DNA from: GCA-2746605 sp963704835
GTDB taxonomy: Bacteria; Bacteroidota; Ignavibacteria; Ignavibacteriales; Melioribacteraceae
Direction of reading: 5' to 3'
Length of the DNA: 64,000 bases
NCBI GenBank assembly: GCA_963704835.1
Contig: CAVPHW010000015.1
Coordinates: 1 to 64,000 of the forward strand
This document shows, piece after piece, positions 28,029 through 36,094 of this stretch. The stretch's first letter is position 1. Each line of letters opens with the position of its first letter. The translations under genes and the position numbers were made by a program. The notes under the pieces are model-generated. The model worked only from the letters and a program-made list of their open reading frames with translations, made no database searches and was not told the origin of the DNA.

Positions 28029-28712
28029 ATGAGATCGTCATCCGACTTTTTATACTACGTCCCAATTTTTTCAGATTTACCAGATGAAACAATTGAGCAA
28101 ATTTCTCAAGTTGGAATAAGAAAATCATTTAAGAAAGATACAATCATCTTAATGGAAGATGATGAGAGTGGTGCGTTATTTATAATTATTAGCGGCAAGG
28201 TAAAAGTTACAAGAACAAGTAACGATGGAAGGGAAGTAATATTAAACATTTTATCTGAGTCTGACATTTTTGGTGAGATGGCTTTATTAGATGGTCTTAC
28301 AAGATCTGCCACCGTAACAGCAATTGAAGATTCCGAGTTATTTATTATTCAACGCAATCAATTTTTAGAGTTCTTAAAAGAACATCCTGAAATTTCAATT
28401 GCCTTAATGCAAGAGCTATCTAAAAGGTTAAGAACAGCTGATATGCAAATTAAATCTTTATCATTAAAAGATGCTGAAGGTAAAGTTGCAACAGTAATAG
28501 TTCAGTTAGCAAACGACCAAGGAAGAATTAGACAAGGTGCTGTTGAGATTGAAAAACTTCCATTGCAACAAGATTTAGCAAATATGGCTGGTACTTCAAG
28601 GGAAACTATTTCGCGTACTCTTCATTCATTTGTTAAGAAAGGTTTAATTGAAATGGAAGGTTCGAAGTTAAGAATCTATCAATTTGATAAATTTAAGGCT
28701 ACCTATCTTTAG
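28029..28712 (+). CDS. Crp/Fnr-family transcription regulator
   Basis: 227 aa. The N-terminal cyclic-nucleotide domain has the phosphate cassette FGEMALLDGLTRSATVTA, close to the cAMP-binding consensus (Glu, Arg and Ser kept). A long dimer helix follows (MQELSKRLRTADMQIKSL). The C-terminal HTH reads PLQQDLANMAGTSRETISR. There is no N-terminal Cys cluster, so it is Crp-like more than Fnr-like. AGGAGGG precedes ATG 28029. Its targets are unknown; a terminator follows at once. Confidence 0.9.
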   Translation: MRSSSDFLYYVPIFSDLPDETIEQISQVGIRKSFKKDTIILMEDDESGALFIIISGKVKVTRTSNDGREVILNILSESDIFGEMALLDGLTRSATVTAIEDSELFIIQRNQFLEFLKEHPEISIALMQELSKRLRTADMQIKSLSLKDAEGKVATVIVQLANDQGRIRQGAVEIEKLPLQQDLANMAGTSRETISRTLHSFVKKGLIEMEGSKLRIYQFDKFKATYL

Positions 28713-28737
28713 GATTCACATTTATTTTTAGAAAATA

Positions 28738-28773
28738 AAAAAGCCCTACTATAAATAGTAAGGCTTTTTTTTT
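28738..28773 (+). terminator. Rho-independent terminator after the Crp-family gene
   Basis: AAAAAGCCCTACTA (28738-28751), loop TAAA, TAGTAAGGCTTTTT (28756-28769) with one C-A mismatch, then further T. The left end of the insertion sequence begins six bases later. Confidence 0.85.
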
Positions 28774-28819
28774 GAACTTGTGTCGTCCTAAAATAAGTTG
28801 ACAGAAAAAGGACTTATTT

Positions 28820-29227
28820 ATGGAAGCAGAGAAAAACAGTTCAAAAACAAACAAAAAGCGTACACAGAAAGATTATACCTTAGGCTTTAAGTTAGGGATT
28901 GTAATGCTTGTAGAAAAAGGCGATATGACCTACAAACAAGCTCAGAGAATCTATGGTATCCAAGGTAGATCAACAGTATTGGTATGGTTAAGAAAATATG
29001 GTAATTTAGATTGGAACAAACCAAGGATTGCGACTATGCTTAACCCAAGAGCTAAAGAAATACCCTCACAAAAAATAAAGAGATTAGAGAAGGAGCTAGA
29101 GGATGAGAAAATAAAGAACATGGTTCTCAACGAAATGATAAATATATCAGATAAACAATACGGGACAAGCATTAGAAAAAAGTTCTCTTACCAACAATCA
29201 GAAAACTTCAAAAAGAAAGACAAATAA
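28820..29227 (+). CDS. IS3-family transposase OrfA
   Basis: 135 aa DNA-binding protein with a helix-turn-helix (DMTYKQAQRIYGIQGRSTVL then VWLRKYG) and a leucine-zipper-like segment (QKIKRLEKELEDEKIKNMVL). Its product binds the element's ends. Near its 3' end it contains the A_AAA_AAG slip site used to make the OrfAB fusion. Confidence 0.92.
   Translation: MEAEKNSSKTNKKRTQKDYTLGFKLGIVMLVEKGDMTYKQAQRIYGIQGRSTVLVWLRKYGNLDWNKPRIATMLNPRAKEIPSQKIKRLEKELEDEKIKNMVLNEMINISDKQYGTSIRKKFSYQQSENFKKKDK
29176..29182 (+). promoter_or_regulatory. Programmed -1 frameshift site, A_AAA_AAG
   Basis: Six A then G, read AAA AAG in the orfA frame. The orfB frame is open from 29176, directly at this run, after a TAG at 29173-29175. 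Slippage by -1 here would give the OrfAB transposase, the standard mechanism of IS3 elements. Confidence 0.75.
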
Positions 29228-29229
29228 AA

Positions 29230-30066
29230 TTGTCAAGAGTTTGTCGATTGTTGGACATTAGCAGACAGTCAATTTATCAACAAGAACAGCGAACTAGAAA
29301 ACGTCTAACTGAGCTCGAAAAAGTAAAAAATATGGTTCAAGTAAAGAGAATGGAAATGCCTCGATTAGGGACAAGGAAACTGTATTATTTACTAAAAGAA
29401 TCATTTGAATCAAATCATATAAAAGTTGGAAGAGATACTTTGTTTGATTATTTACGTTCAGAGAATATGTTGATAAAACCGAAGAAAAATTATACTAAAA
29501 CAACTATTTCTAAACACTGGTTAAAAAAACATCCAAATATTTTTGAAAATATGGTCTTAACTCGACCAGAACAAGCTTTTGTTAGTGACATTACATATTT
29601 GAAAAGCAAGGAAAATACTCATTACTTATCTCTAGTAACAGATGCATATAGCAGAAAAATTATGGGCTATAAATTAAGTGATAATATGAATGCCGAAAAT
29701 GTGGTTCAAGCATTAAATATGGCAGTTAGAGAGCGAATAACCTCTTGTGAACTTATACATCATTCTGATAGAGGATTGCAATATGCCTCAGAAATATACC
29801 AGAATAAGTTAGAAGCTGAAAGTATATTACCATCAATGACTGATGGGTACGATTGTTATCAAAATGCATTAGCTGAAAGAATAAATGGAATTTTAAAACA
29901 AGAGTTCTTATTTCACAAGTGCAACAATCTAAAAGAATTAAATATTCTAGTTAAACAATCCATTGATATTTATAATAACAAAAGACCACATTTGAGTTTA
30001 GGTATGAAAACTCCTAATTTTATACATAAAAAAACCAGTGAGGAAATCCTCACTGGTTTTAACTAA
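29230..30066 (+). CDS. IS3-family transposase OrfB (DDE integrase domain)
   Basis: Catalytic part, 278 aa from the nominal TTG 29230, probably made mainly as a fusion to OrfA. The rve domain has Asp in FVSDITYLK, Asp in IHHSDRGLQYAS and Glu in NALAERINGILK. The last two are separated by exactly 35 residues (D35E), so the active site looks intact. A hairpin terminator overlaps the last codons. Confidence 0.93.
   Translation: MSRVCRLLDISRQSIYQQEQRTRKRLTELEKVKNMVQVKRMEMPRLGTRKLYYLLKESFESNHIKVGRDTLFDYLRSENMLIKPKKNYTKTTISKHWLKKHPNIFENMVLTRPEQAFVSDITYLKSKENTHYLSLVTDAYSRKIMGYKLSDNMNAENVVQALNMAVRERITSCELIHHSDRGLQYASEIYQNKLEAESILPSMTDGYDCYQNALAERINGILKQEFLFHKCNNLKELNILVKQSIDIYNNKRPHLSLGMKTPNFIHKKTSEEILTGFN
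30031..30060 (+). terminator. Bidirectional terminator overlapping the orfB end
   Basis: AAAACCAGTGAGGA (30031-30044), two-base gap, TCCTCACTGGTTTT (30047-30060), a perfect 14-bp stem with A-rich and T-rich edges. It lies within the coding end of orfB. Read from the minus strand it can also stop groEL transcription, whose gene ends at 30123. Confidence 0.85.
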
Positions 30067-30122
30067 TAATATCATTAATAATTGTCAACCTATTTCAGGA
30101 CGGGACATTTATTGGACAGCTA

Positions 30123-31769
30123 TTAATACATTCCGCCCATTCCACCCATACCGTCCATTCCACCTGGAGGCATCATTGGTGCTTTTTCATCTTCTTTCTT
30201 TTCATAAACAACAGCTTCTGTTGTAATTAATAATGAAGCAACTGAAGCAGCATTTTCTAAAGCAGTTCTAGTCACTTTAGTCGGATCAATAATTCCGGCA
30301 GCAATCATATTTACATACTCATCTTTAGCAGCATCAAAACCAAAATCATCTTTACCTTCTTTAACTTTGTTTAATACTACTGAGCCTTCTAAACCGGCAT
30401 TATTAACTATTTGTTTTAAGGGTTCTTCCATAGCTTTTTCAACTATTCTAATACCAGTATTTTGATCAGCATTTTCACCTTTTAACTTTATAAGAACCGA
30501 TGAAGCTCTAACTAAGGCAACACCACCACCAGCAACAATTCCTTCTTCAACGGCAGCTCTTGTTGCATGTAAAGCATCTTCAACTCTAGCTTTCTTTTCT
30601 TTCATTGATATTTCAGTTGCAGCACCTATTTTTAATACAGCAACACCACCCGAAAGTTTTGCTAATCTTTCTTGCAGTTTTTCTTTGTCATAATCAGATG
30701 TTGTATTTTCAATTTGTGCTCTAATTTCGTTCACTCTTTTCTTAATGTCATCGCTAGATCCAGCACCTTCAACAATTATAGTATTATCTTTATCAATAAC
30801 AACTTTCTTTGCAGTGCCTAAAAATTCAACTGTTGCATTTTCTAATTTATATCCTCTTTCTTCAGAAATAACTGTTCCACCTGTTAGTACAGCAATATCT
30901 TCTAACATAGCTTTTCTTCTATCTCCAAATCCAGGAGCTTTAACTGCTGCAACTTTTAAAGTTCCACGTAATTTATTTACTACCAAAGTAGCTAAAGCTT
31001 CGCCTTCTAAATCTTCAGAAATAATTAAAAGTGGTCTTCCTGCTTGAGCAACTTTCTCAAGAATTGGTAATAAATCTTTCATAGATGATATTTTCTTATC
31101 ATGTATAAGAATTTGTGGATCATCTAAAAGAGCTTCCATTGTTTCGGAATCAGTTACAAAATAAGGTGATAAGTATCCACGATCGAATTGCATGCCTTCA
31201 ACAATATCTAAACTGGTATCAGTTCCTTTTGCTTCTTCAACTGTGATAACACCATCCTTGCCAACTTTTTCCATTGCATCAGAAATAAGTTCACCGATTG
31301 CTTTATCATTATTTGCTGAAATAGAACCAATTTGAGCTATCTCTGCTTTGCCACCAATTTCTTTAGAGATTGATTTTAAATATTCAACAACTTTTTCAAC
31401 TGCTAAATCAATACCTCTTTTAAGATCCATTGGGTTTGCACCAGCTGTAACATTTTTTAATCCTTCTCTGTAAATAGCTTGTGCTAATACAGTTGCAGTT
31501 GTTGTTCCATCACCAGCAACATCACTAGTTTTAGAAGCAACTTCACGAACCATTTGTGCACCCATATTTTCTGTTGGGTCACTTAATTCAATTTCTTTCG
31601 CTACTGTAACACCATCTTTTGTAATTGTTGGTGATCCGAATTTTTTATCAATTACTACGTTACGTCCTTTTGGACCAAGAGTAACCTTTACTGCATTTGC
31701 TAGTTGGTCGACTCCTCTTTTGAGTCCAGATCTGGCGTCTGTTCCATACTCTACTATTTTTGCTGACAT
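30123..31769 (-). CDS. groL: Chaperonin GroEL, 60 kDa
   Basis: 548 aa, full length. The ATP site VTLGPKGRNVVIDKKFGSP and GDGTTTATVLAQ are present, with the Asp in VAGDGTTT. The apical and hinge regions are normal, and the flexible tail ends GGMDGMGGMGGMY. GAGGA precedes ATG. It is cotranscribed with groES 37 bases upstream under CIRCE control. Forms the double-ring folding chamber. Confidence 0.98.
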   Translation of the reverse strand: MSAKIVEYGTDARSGLKRGVDQLANAVKVTLGPKGRNVVIDKKFGSPTITKDGVTVAKEIELSDPTENMGAQMVREVASKTSDVAGDGTTTATVLAQAIYREGLKNVTAGANPMDLKRGIDLAVEKVVEYLKSISKEIGGKAEIAQIGSISANNDKAIGELISDAMEKVGKDGVITVEEAKGTDTSLDIVEGMQFDRGYLSPYFVTDSETMEALLDDPQILIHDKKISSMKDLLPILEKVAQAGRPLLIISEDLEGEALATLVVNKLRGTLKVAAVKAPGFGDRRKAMLEDIAVLTGGTVISEERGYKLENATVEFLGTAKKVVIDKDNTIIVEGAGSSDDIKKRVNEIRAQIENTTSDYDKEKLQERLAKLSGGVAVLKIGAATEISMKEKKARVEDALHATRAAVEEGIVAGGGVALVRASSVLIKLKGENADQNTGIRIVEKAMEEPLKQIVNNAGLEGSVVLNKVKEGKDDFGFDAAKDEYVNMIAAGIIDPTKVTRTALENAASVASLLITTEAVVYEKKEDEKAPMMPPGGMDGMGGMGGMY

Positions 31770-31806
31770 TTTATCCTCATTTTTTATTGAACATTTATTA
31801 AAATTT

Positions 31807-32103
31807 TTATGCTAATACTCCAAAGATGTCGCTTTCTCGCATAATTAAGAATTCTTCACCTTCAATAGTAATTTCTGTGCCTGAATATTTTCCGTATAAT
31901 ACTTTGTCTCCAACCTTTACTGACATTGCAATTAGATTGCCATCATCCTTAACTCTTCCTTTTCCTGCAGCAACTATTGACCCTTCAACAGGTTTTTCTT
32001 TTACAGTATCAGGTAAAATAATTCCACCTTTTGTCTTTTCGTCCATTACACTAGGTTTAATTATTACTCTATCTTCTAAAGGTTTAATCTTAAAATCGCT
32101 CAT
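31807..32103 (-). CDS. groS: Co-chaperonin GroES
   Basis: 98 aa. KPLEDRVIIKPSVMDEKTKGGIILPD contains the mobile loop that docks on GroEL. The end, GEEFLIMRESDIFGVLA, is typical. It is the first gene of the groESL operon, and a CIRCE operator begins 19 bases upstream of its start codon. Confidence 0.98.
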   Translation of the reverse strand: MSDFKIKPLEDRVIIKPSVMDEKTKGGIILPDTVKEKPVEGSIVAAGKGRVKDDGNLIAMSVKVGDKVLYGKYSGTEITIEGEEFLIMRESDIFGVLA

Positions 32104-32122
32104 TTTTTTTCTCCTTTTATTG

Positions 32123-32149
32123 TTAGCACTCTTTAATGACGAGTGCTAA
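32123..32149 (-). promoter_or_regulatory. CIRCE operator for HrcA
   Basis: TTAGCACTC (32123-32131), nine bases, GAGTGCTAA (32141-32149): both arms match the CIRCE consensus exactly. It lies in the groESL leader, so HrcA should repress the operon until heat stress. hrcA is not in the window. Confidence 0.95.
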
Positions 32150-32226
32150 TATACTCAGAAGATAAAAAATTGTCAAGATTATAAGCATTATTAGTTTTAT
32201 TATGATGCACAAAAGAGGAAAAGGAT

Positions 32227-32251
32227 TTAAAGGATGATGATTATCCTTTAA
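32227..32251 (-). terminator. Terminator after bcp
   Basis: TTAAAGGAT (32227-32235), 7-base loop, ATCCTTTAA (32243-32251). On the minus strand the stem is followed by a T-rich stretch. It would end the plsY-htrA-purB-bcp transcript before the groES promoter. Confidence 0.6.
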
Positions 32252-32284
32252 GAAAGCTTATTTACTTAAGAGTTTGGAAGTATT

Positions 32285-32794
32285 TCACAGTAATTCCTTA
32301 GCAAACTTTAGAACTTGGCTAGAATGCGAATTAACGTCAACATCTTTAATAATATGAGCTAAATTTCCATGTTTATCAACAATAAATGTAATTCTGCTAG
32401 CGATACCTATGTTATTTAAAACACCATATTTTTTCGCAATTTCCTTATTTTGATCTGAAAGTAGAGGAAAGTTTAAACTATAATCATTAACAAACTCTTT
32501 AATATCTTCCTTTGAATCGACAGAAATGCCAAAAATTATAACTCCATTCTCCACAAAGTTAGAATAATCATCTCTTACTCCACAAGCTTGTTTTGTACAA
32601 CCAGAAGTATTTGCCTTTGGATAGAAATAAATGATAACAGGGGCTTTATCTTTGTAATCTGATAAAGTATATGAATTGTCATCCGAATCTTGTAATGTAA
32701 AATTTGGAGCAGAATCACCAATTGTTAAATTATTTGCTGTTCCTCCGCACGAAACAATTGCTGCTAAAATCAATATGTAAATAATTATCTTCAT
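32285..32794 (-). CDS. bcp: Lipoprotein-type peroxiredoxin (Bcp/PrxQ)
   Basis: 169 aa. The N-terminus IIIYILILAAIVSCGG is a lipoprotein signal with the lipobox Cys, so the protein is probably on the periplasmic side. The peroxiredoxin core has APNFTLQDSDDNSYTLSDY, IIYFYPKANTSGCTKQACG with peroxidatic and resolving Cys five apart (atypical 2-Cys PrxQ), and RITFIVDKHGNL. It reduces peroxides using thioredoxin-like donors. Most Bcp are cytoplasmic, so the lipobox is notable. It is the last gene of its operon. Confidence 0.9.
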   Translation of the reverse strand: MKIIIYILILAAIVSCGGTANNLTIGDSAPNFTLQDSDDNSYTLSDYKDKAPVIIYFYPKANTSGCTKQACGVRDDYSNFVENGVIIFGISVDSKEDIKEFVNDYSLNFPLLSDQNKEIAKKYGVLNNIGIASRITFIVDKHGNLAHIIKDVDVNSHSSQVLKFAKELL

Positions 32795-32807
32795 TTTAAA
32801 CCTTTCT

Positions 32808-34109
32808 TTAGTTTAATTCAACAGACCTATTAAAAATATAATCAACATTTTTCACCATCGCGTTTGTACTGAAAATTTCATTTATTTCTTGTTCAGTGAG
32901 ATACTGTTTTACTTCATTTGAGGAAAGTAATTCATCTTTCAAATTAGTAAATTTATCACCCCAAACTTTCATAGCAGGAGTTTGAACCATTTTATAGGCT
33001 TCTTCTCTACTTGCTCCTTTTTCAATCAATTTCAGAAGAATTTTTTGCGAAAATACTAGGCCCCTCGTTTTGTTAAGGTTTTCAATAGCATTTTCTGGAT
33101 AGATTAAAAGATTATCCATCAATTTATTCATCAACGATAGCATATAATGAATAATAATTGTGCTATCCGGGATTATTACTCTTTCTACTGAAGAATGTGA
33201 AATATCTCGTTCATGCCAAAGAGCTACATTCTCTAATGCAGCAGTTGCGTTTCCTCTTAGTAATCTTGCAAGCCCTGACACTCTCTCTGAAACGATTGGA
33301 TTTCGCTTATGCGGCATTGCTGAAGAGCCTTTTTGTCCTTTTGAGAAGTATTCTTCAGCTTCAAGTACTTCAGTTCTTTGAAGATGTCTTATTTCAACAG
33401 CGATCTTCTCCAGCGAAGCACCTATTATTGCAATCACGGATAAATATTCTGCATGCCTATCTCTTTGAATAATTTGAGTTGAGACAGGTTCTGGTTTTAG
33501 ATCCATTTTTTCACAGACATATTCTTCTACTTTTGGGGAGAGATGATCAAAAGTACCTACAGCTCCAGATATTTGACCAACACTTATTGTTTCGATTGCG
33601 CCTTCTAATCGCTTAATATTCCTTTTTGCTTCTTCATACCATAACGCAAACTTTAATCCAATTGTTGTAGGCTCAGCATGTATTCCATGACTTCTTCCAA
33701 TGCATATTGTGTTCTTATGTTCAAGAGCTCGTTTTTTAAGGATACCTTTAAATTTTATTAAATCAGATAAAATTAGCTCACTCGCAACCTTCATTTGATA
33801 AGAAAGTGTTGTATCAAGAATGTCAGAAGATGTCATCCCATAATGAATATGTCTTGCTTCAGGACCAACATATTCAGCTACATTTGTTAAAAATGCAATT
33901 ACATCATGCTTGGTTTCTTCTTCGATTTCCAGAACTCTTTTTACATCAAATTTGGCTTTTTTCTTTATTACGTTTACATCTTCTATCGGAATTTCACCCA
34001 TATTGGCTCTTGCTTCACAAGCTAATATCTCAATTTTCAGCCAAGTGGAAAATTTAAATTCGTCATTCCAAATTTTGCCCATTTCTGGTAGTGTATATCT
34101 TTCTATCAT
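32808..34109 (-). CDS. purB: Adenylosuccinate lyase
   Basis: 433 aa. Acts twice in purine synthesis, releasing fumarate from SAICAR and from adenylosuccinate. The fumarase-superfamily signature is SSAMPHKRNPIVSE, with the catalytic loop Ser present. The substrate regions HIHYGMTSSDILDTTL and GRSHGIHAEPTTIGLK are also present. Its ATG overlaps the htrA stop in ATGA, which indicates coupling. Confidence 0.97.
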   Translation of the reverse strand: MIERYTLPEMGKIWNDEFKFSTWLKIEILACEARANMGEIPIEDVNVIKKKAKFDVKRVLEIEEETKHDVIAFLTNVAEYVGPEARHIHYGMTSSDILDTTLSYQMKVASELILSDLIKFKGILKKRALEHKNTICIGRSHGIHAEPTTIGLKFALWYEEAKRNIKRLEGAIETISVGQISGAVGTFDHLSPKVEEYVCEKMDLKPEPVSTQIIQRDRHAEYLSVIAIIGASLEKIAVEIRHLQRTEVLEAEEYFSKGQKGSSAMPHKRNPIVSERVSGLARLLRGNATAALENVALWHERDISHSSVERVIIPDSTIIIHYMLSLMNKLMDNLLIYPENAIENLNKTRGLVFSQKILLKLIEKGASREEAYKMVQTPAMKVWGDKFTNLKDELLSSNEVKQYLTEQEINEIFSTNAMVKNVDYIFNRSVELN

Positions 34110-35302
34110 GGTTTAGCTTCTAATTTTAGGTTTTTATAAATGTTTTGATTGTCTCGCAAAACTTTAAGTTTTAATACATCATTTGTGCGGGCTTGATGAA
34201 AAATGTATAGGATTGTTTTATCGTCATTAATCTTAATTCCATTAACTTCTAAAATTACATCCCCTACTTCTAGACCAGATTTTGATGCTGGTGATCTTGG
34301 ATCAACTTTTGTTATTATAACTCCGAATGTGCTCTTTAACTTATAATACTTTGCAATAGCATTATCAATTGGGTGAATACTTATCCCTGACCAAAAATTT
34401 CTGTTTACAAATCCATTTGCTTTTAGTTCATTTAATGTTTTTTTAACAGTATTTATAGGAATCGCAAATCCAACTCCAATATTACCCCCACGGTTTTCTT
34501 GCCAAATAATTGTATTCATCCCAATCATTTCTCCAATACTATTCACTAAAGGACCGCCGCTATTTCCAGAGTTGATTGCAGCATCGGTTTGAATCATATT
34601 TAAATAATATCTATCCTGAATTAACCCCAAATTCATATTTAATGCACTTATAACTCCAACTGTAACAGTAGGTTGATCGTTAATTTCGAACAAACCAAAA
34701 GGATTTCCTAATGCAATTGCCCATTCTCCAATTAGAATATCATCTGAATTCCCGAACTTTAAGTAAGGTAAATTACTCGCATTAATTTTTAGCAGCGCTA
34801 TATCAGACGCTGCATCAGTTCCAATAAGTTTAGCATTGTATTCAGTTCCATCAGTCATAGTAACAATAATCTCACTTGCTTTACCGGCAACGTGATCATT
34901 TGTGATAATGTATCCATCTGAAGAAATAATTGCACCGGAACCAACACCAGGGATTTGTTTTTCGTACACTCTATTTTCAAAGAAAAAACTAAAAGGGTCT
35001 CTATAGTAACGCGTTTCAGTTACATTTATACCAACAATTGAAGGGCTAATATTTTTAACAGTATTTGTAATAATATTTTCCCGACTGTTAGTAATAGTAT
35101 TGTTGACCAAGTTCCTTAAATTGACAGGTACAATTGCGCCTTGCTCAATATTTTGTTCATTACTCCCCGAATTAAAAGAGGAACCTTCAACACTGTTCGA
35201 TTCACTTGAATCTTGCTTCTGATAGTAAAGTAAAGCAAAAATTATAGATACAACTAAAAGTGTTATAAATGAAGATAAAAAAATATATTTCAGATTTTTC
35301 AT
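34106..35302 (-). CDS. HtrA/Deg-family serine protease with one PDZ domain
   Basis: 398 aa. An N-terminal membrane anchor (about residues 5-27) places the protease outside the inner membrane. The trypsin-like domain has His in GYIITNDHVAG, Asp in DAASDIALLKI and Ser in AAINSGNSGGPLVN. One PDZ domain follows (about 295-395; FGVIITKVDPRSPASKSGLE). A DegS/DegQ-like role in envelope quality control is expected. It lies between plsY and purB with almost no spacing. Confidence 0.93.
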   Translation of the reverse strand: MKNLKYIFLSSFITLLVVSIIFALLYYQKQDSSESNSVEGSSFNSGSNEQNIEQGAIVPVNLRNLVNNTITNSRENIITNTVKNISPSIVGINVTETRYYRDPFSFFFENRVYEKQIPGVGSGAIISSDGYIITNDHVAGKASEIIVTMTDGTEYNAKLIGTDAASDIALLKINASNLPYLKFGNSDDILIGEWAIALGNPFGLFEINDQPTVTVGVISALNMNLGLIQDRYYLNMIQTDAAINSGNSGGPLVNSIGEMIGMNTIIWQENRGGNIGVGFAIPINTVKKTLNELKANGFVNRNFWSGISIHPIDNAIAKYYKLKSTFGVIITKVDPRSPASKSGLEVGDVILEVNGIKINDDKTILYIFHQARTNDVLKLKVLRDNQNIYKNLKLEAKP

Positions 35303-35304
35303 AA

Positions 35305-35928
35305 CTAATTCTTCCTGAGTTTATGATTTTTCAGTGCATCATTTAATGGTTTAAAATGTTTTGTTAGTATAATGGTCATCATTAAAAATATAAAAAAAAC
35401 AAATATAAATTCGTTATGAGCACTTGGAAAAGTTAAAGAATTTAATTGCCTCGCAAACAATATTGAAATAATAATTAATCCAAATGTTGCTCCTGCGTTT
35501 GCAATATGGATATCATGAAACATTTTTTTTATTATAAACCATACTATAAGCCAGATTACTAAAAATGATGGAGACAAGAACAAAGAACCGCCTGCTGCAG
35601 TTGCTAAACCTCTTCCGCCCTTAAATTTCAACCAAAGTGAATAACAATGGCCTAAAACTGCGAAATTCAAAGCAGTTGCAAGAGTGATATAAGTATTTTC
35701 AAAAAAGAACTTTGCCACTAGAACACTTAAAATTCCCTTAAATAAATCGATAATTAAAACACTTATACCAATCAATTTGGAATTTGTTACTTCGAAGGAA
35801 TTTAATGTTCCAACATTACCAGAACCTTCCTTGGTAATATCTAAATTTCGAAATCTTTTAAGAATTAAAAAAGCAGTAGGGAATGAGCCGATAAAAAACG
35901 ATAATAGTGCAACAGACAATAAATTCAT
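35305..35928 (-). CDS. plsY: Glycerol-3-phosphate acyltransferase PlsY
   Basis: Multi-pass inner-membrane enzyme that transfers acyl from acyl-phosphate to glycerol 3-phosphate, starting phospholipid synthesis. The start at 35928 gives 207 aa beginning MNLLSVALLSFFIGSFPTAF; an in-frame start at 35970 would add 14 unlikely residues. All three PlsY loops are visible: GSFPTAFLI, EGSGNVGTLN and KFKGGRGLATAAGG. It is the first gene of plsY-htrA-purB-bcp and diverges from glgP. Confidence 0.93.
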   Translation of the reverse strand: MNLLSVALLSFFIGSFPTAFLILKRFRNLDITKEGSGNVGTLNSFEVTNSKLIGISVLIIDLFKGILSVLVAKFFFENTYITLATALNFAVLGHCYSLWLKFKGGRGLATAAGGSLFLSPSFLVIWLIVWFIIKKMFHDIHIANAGATFGLIIISILFARQLNSLTFPSAHNEFIFVFFIFLMMTIILTKHFKPLNDALKNHKLRKN

Positions 35929-36094
35929 AATTAAATAGTTTTGTACATATAAAATATTTTCTAAAATCAACTTTGTTATTAAATACTAAACTTTTATTTT
36001 CTCAATCAGATAATAAAATAAATTTTGTTCAGAACCTTTAAAAGTAAAAATACCAAATTTAAGTTTGATAATTTGGCAAAAATAGGAGTACTAA

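Larger units (their letters stand above)
28779..30107 (+). mobile_element. IS3-family insertion sequence, 1329 bp
   Basis: Complete element with imperfect 25-bp terminal inverted repeats: left 28779-28803 and right 30083-30107, 21 of 25 positions alike. The inner ends share GTTGACA and GTCCT, with AAATA between. It carries orfA and orfB in the -1 relation, a slippery site and an internal terminator. Flanks (AACT left, TTTA right) show no target duplication, so it may be old, or one end may have been altered. It sits in the convergent gap between the Crp-family gene and groL, only 15 bases from the groL stop. Confidence 0.9.

Noticed and set aside
28771..30111. Target-site duplication for the IS
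   Set aside because: The three to four bases outside the two ends (ACT/AACT and TTT/TTTA) do not match.
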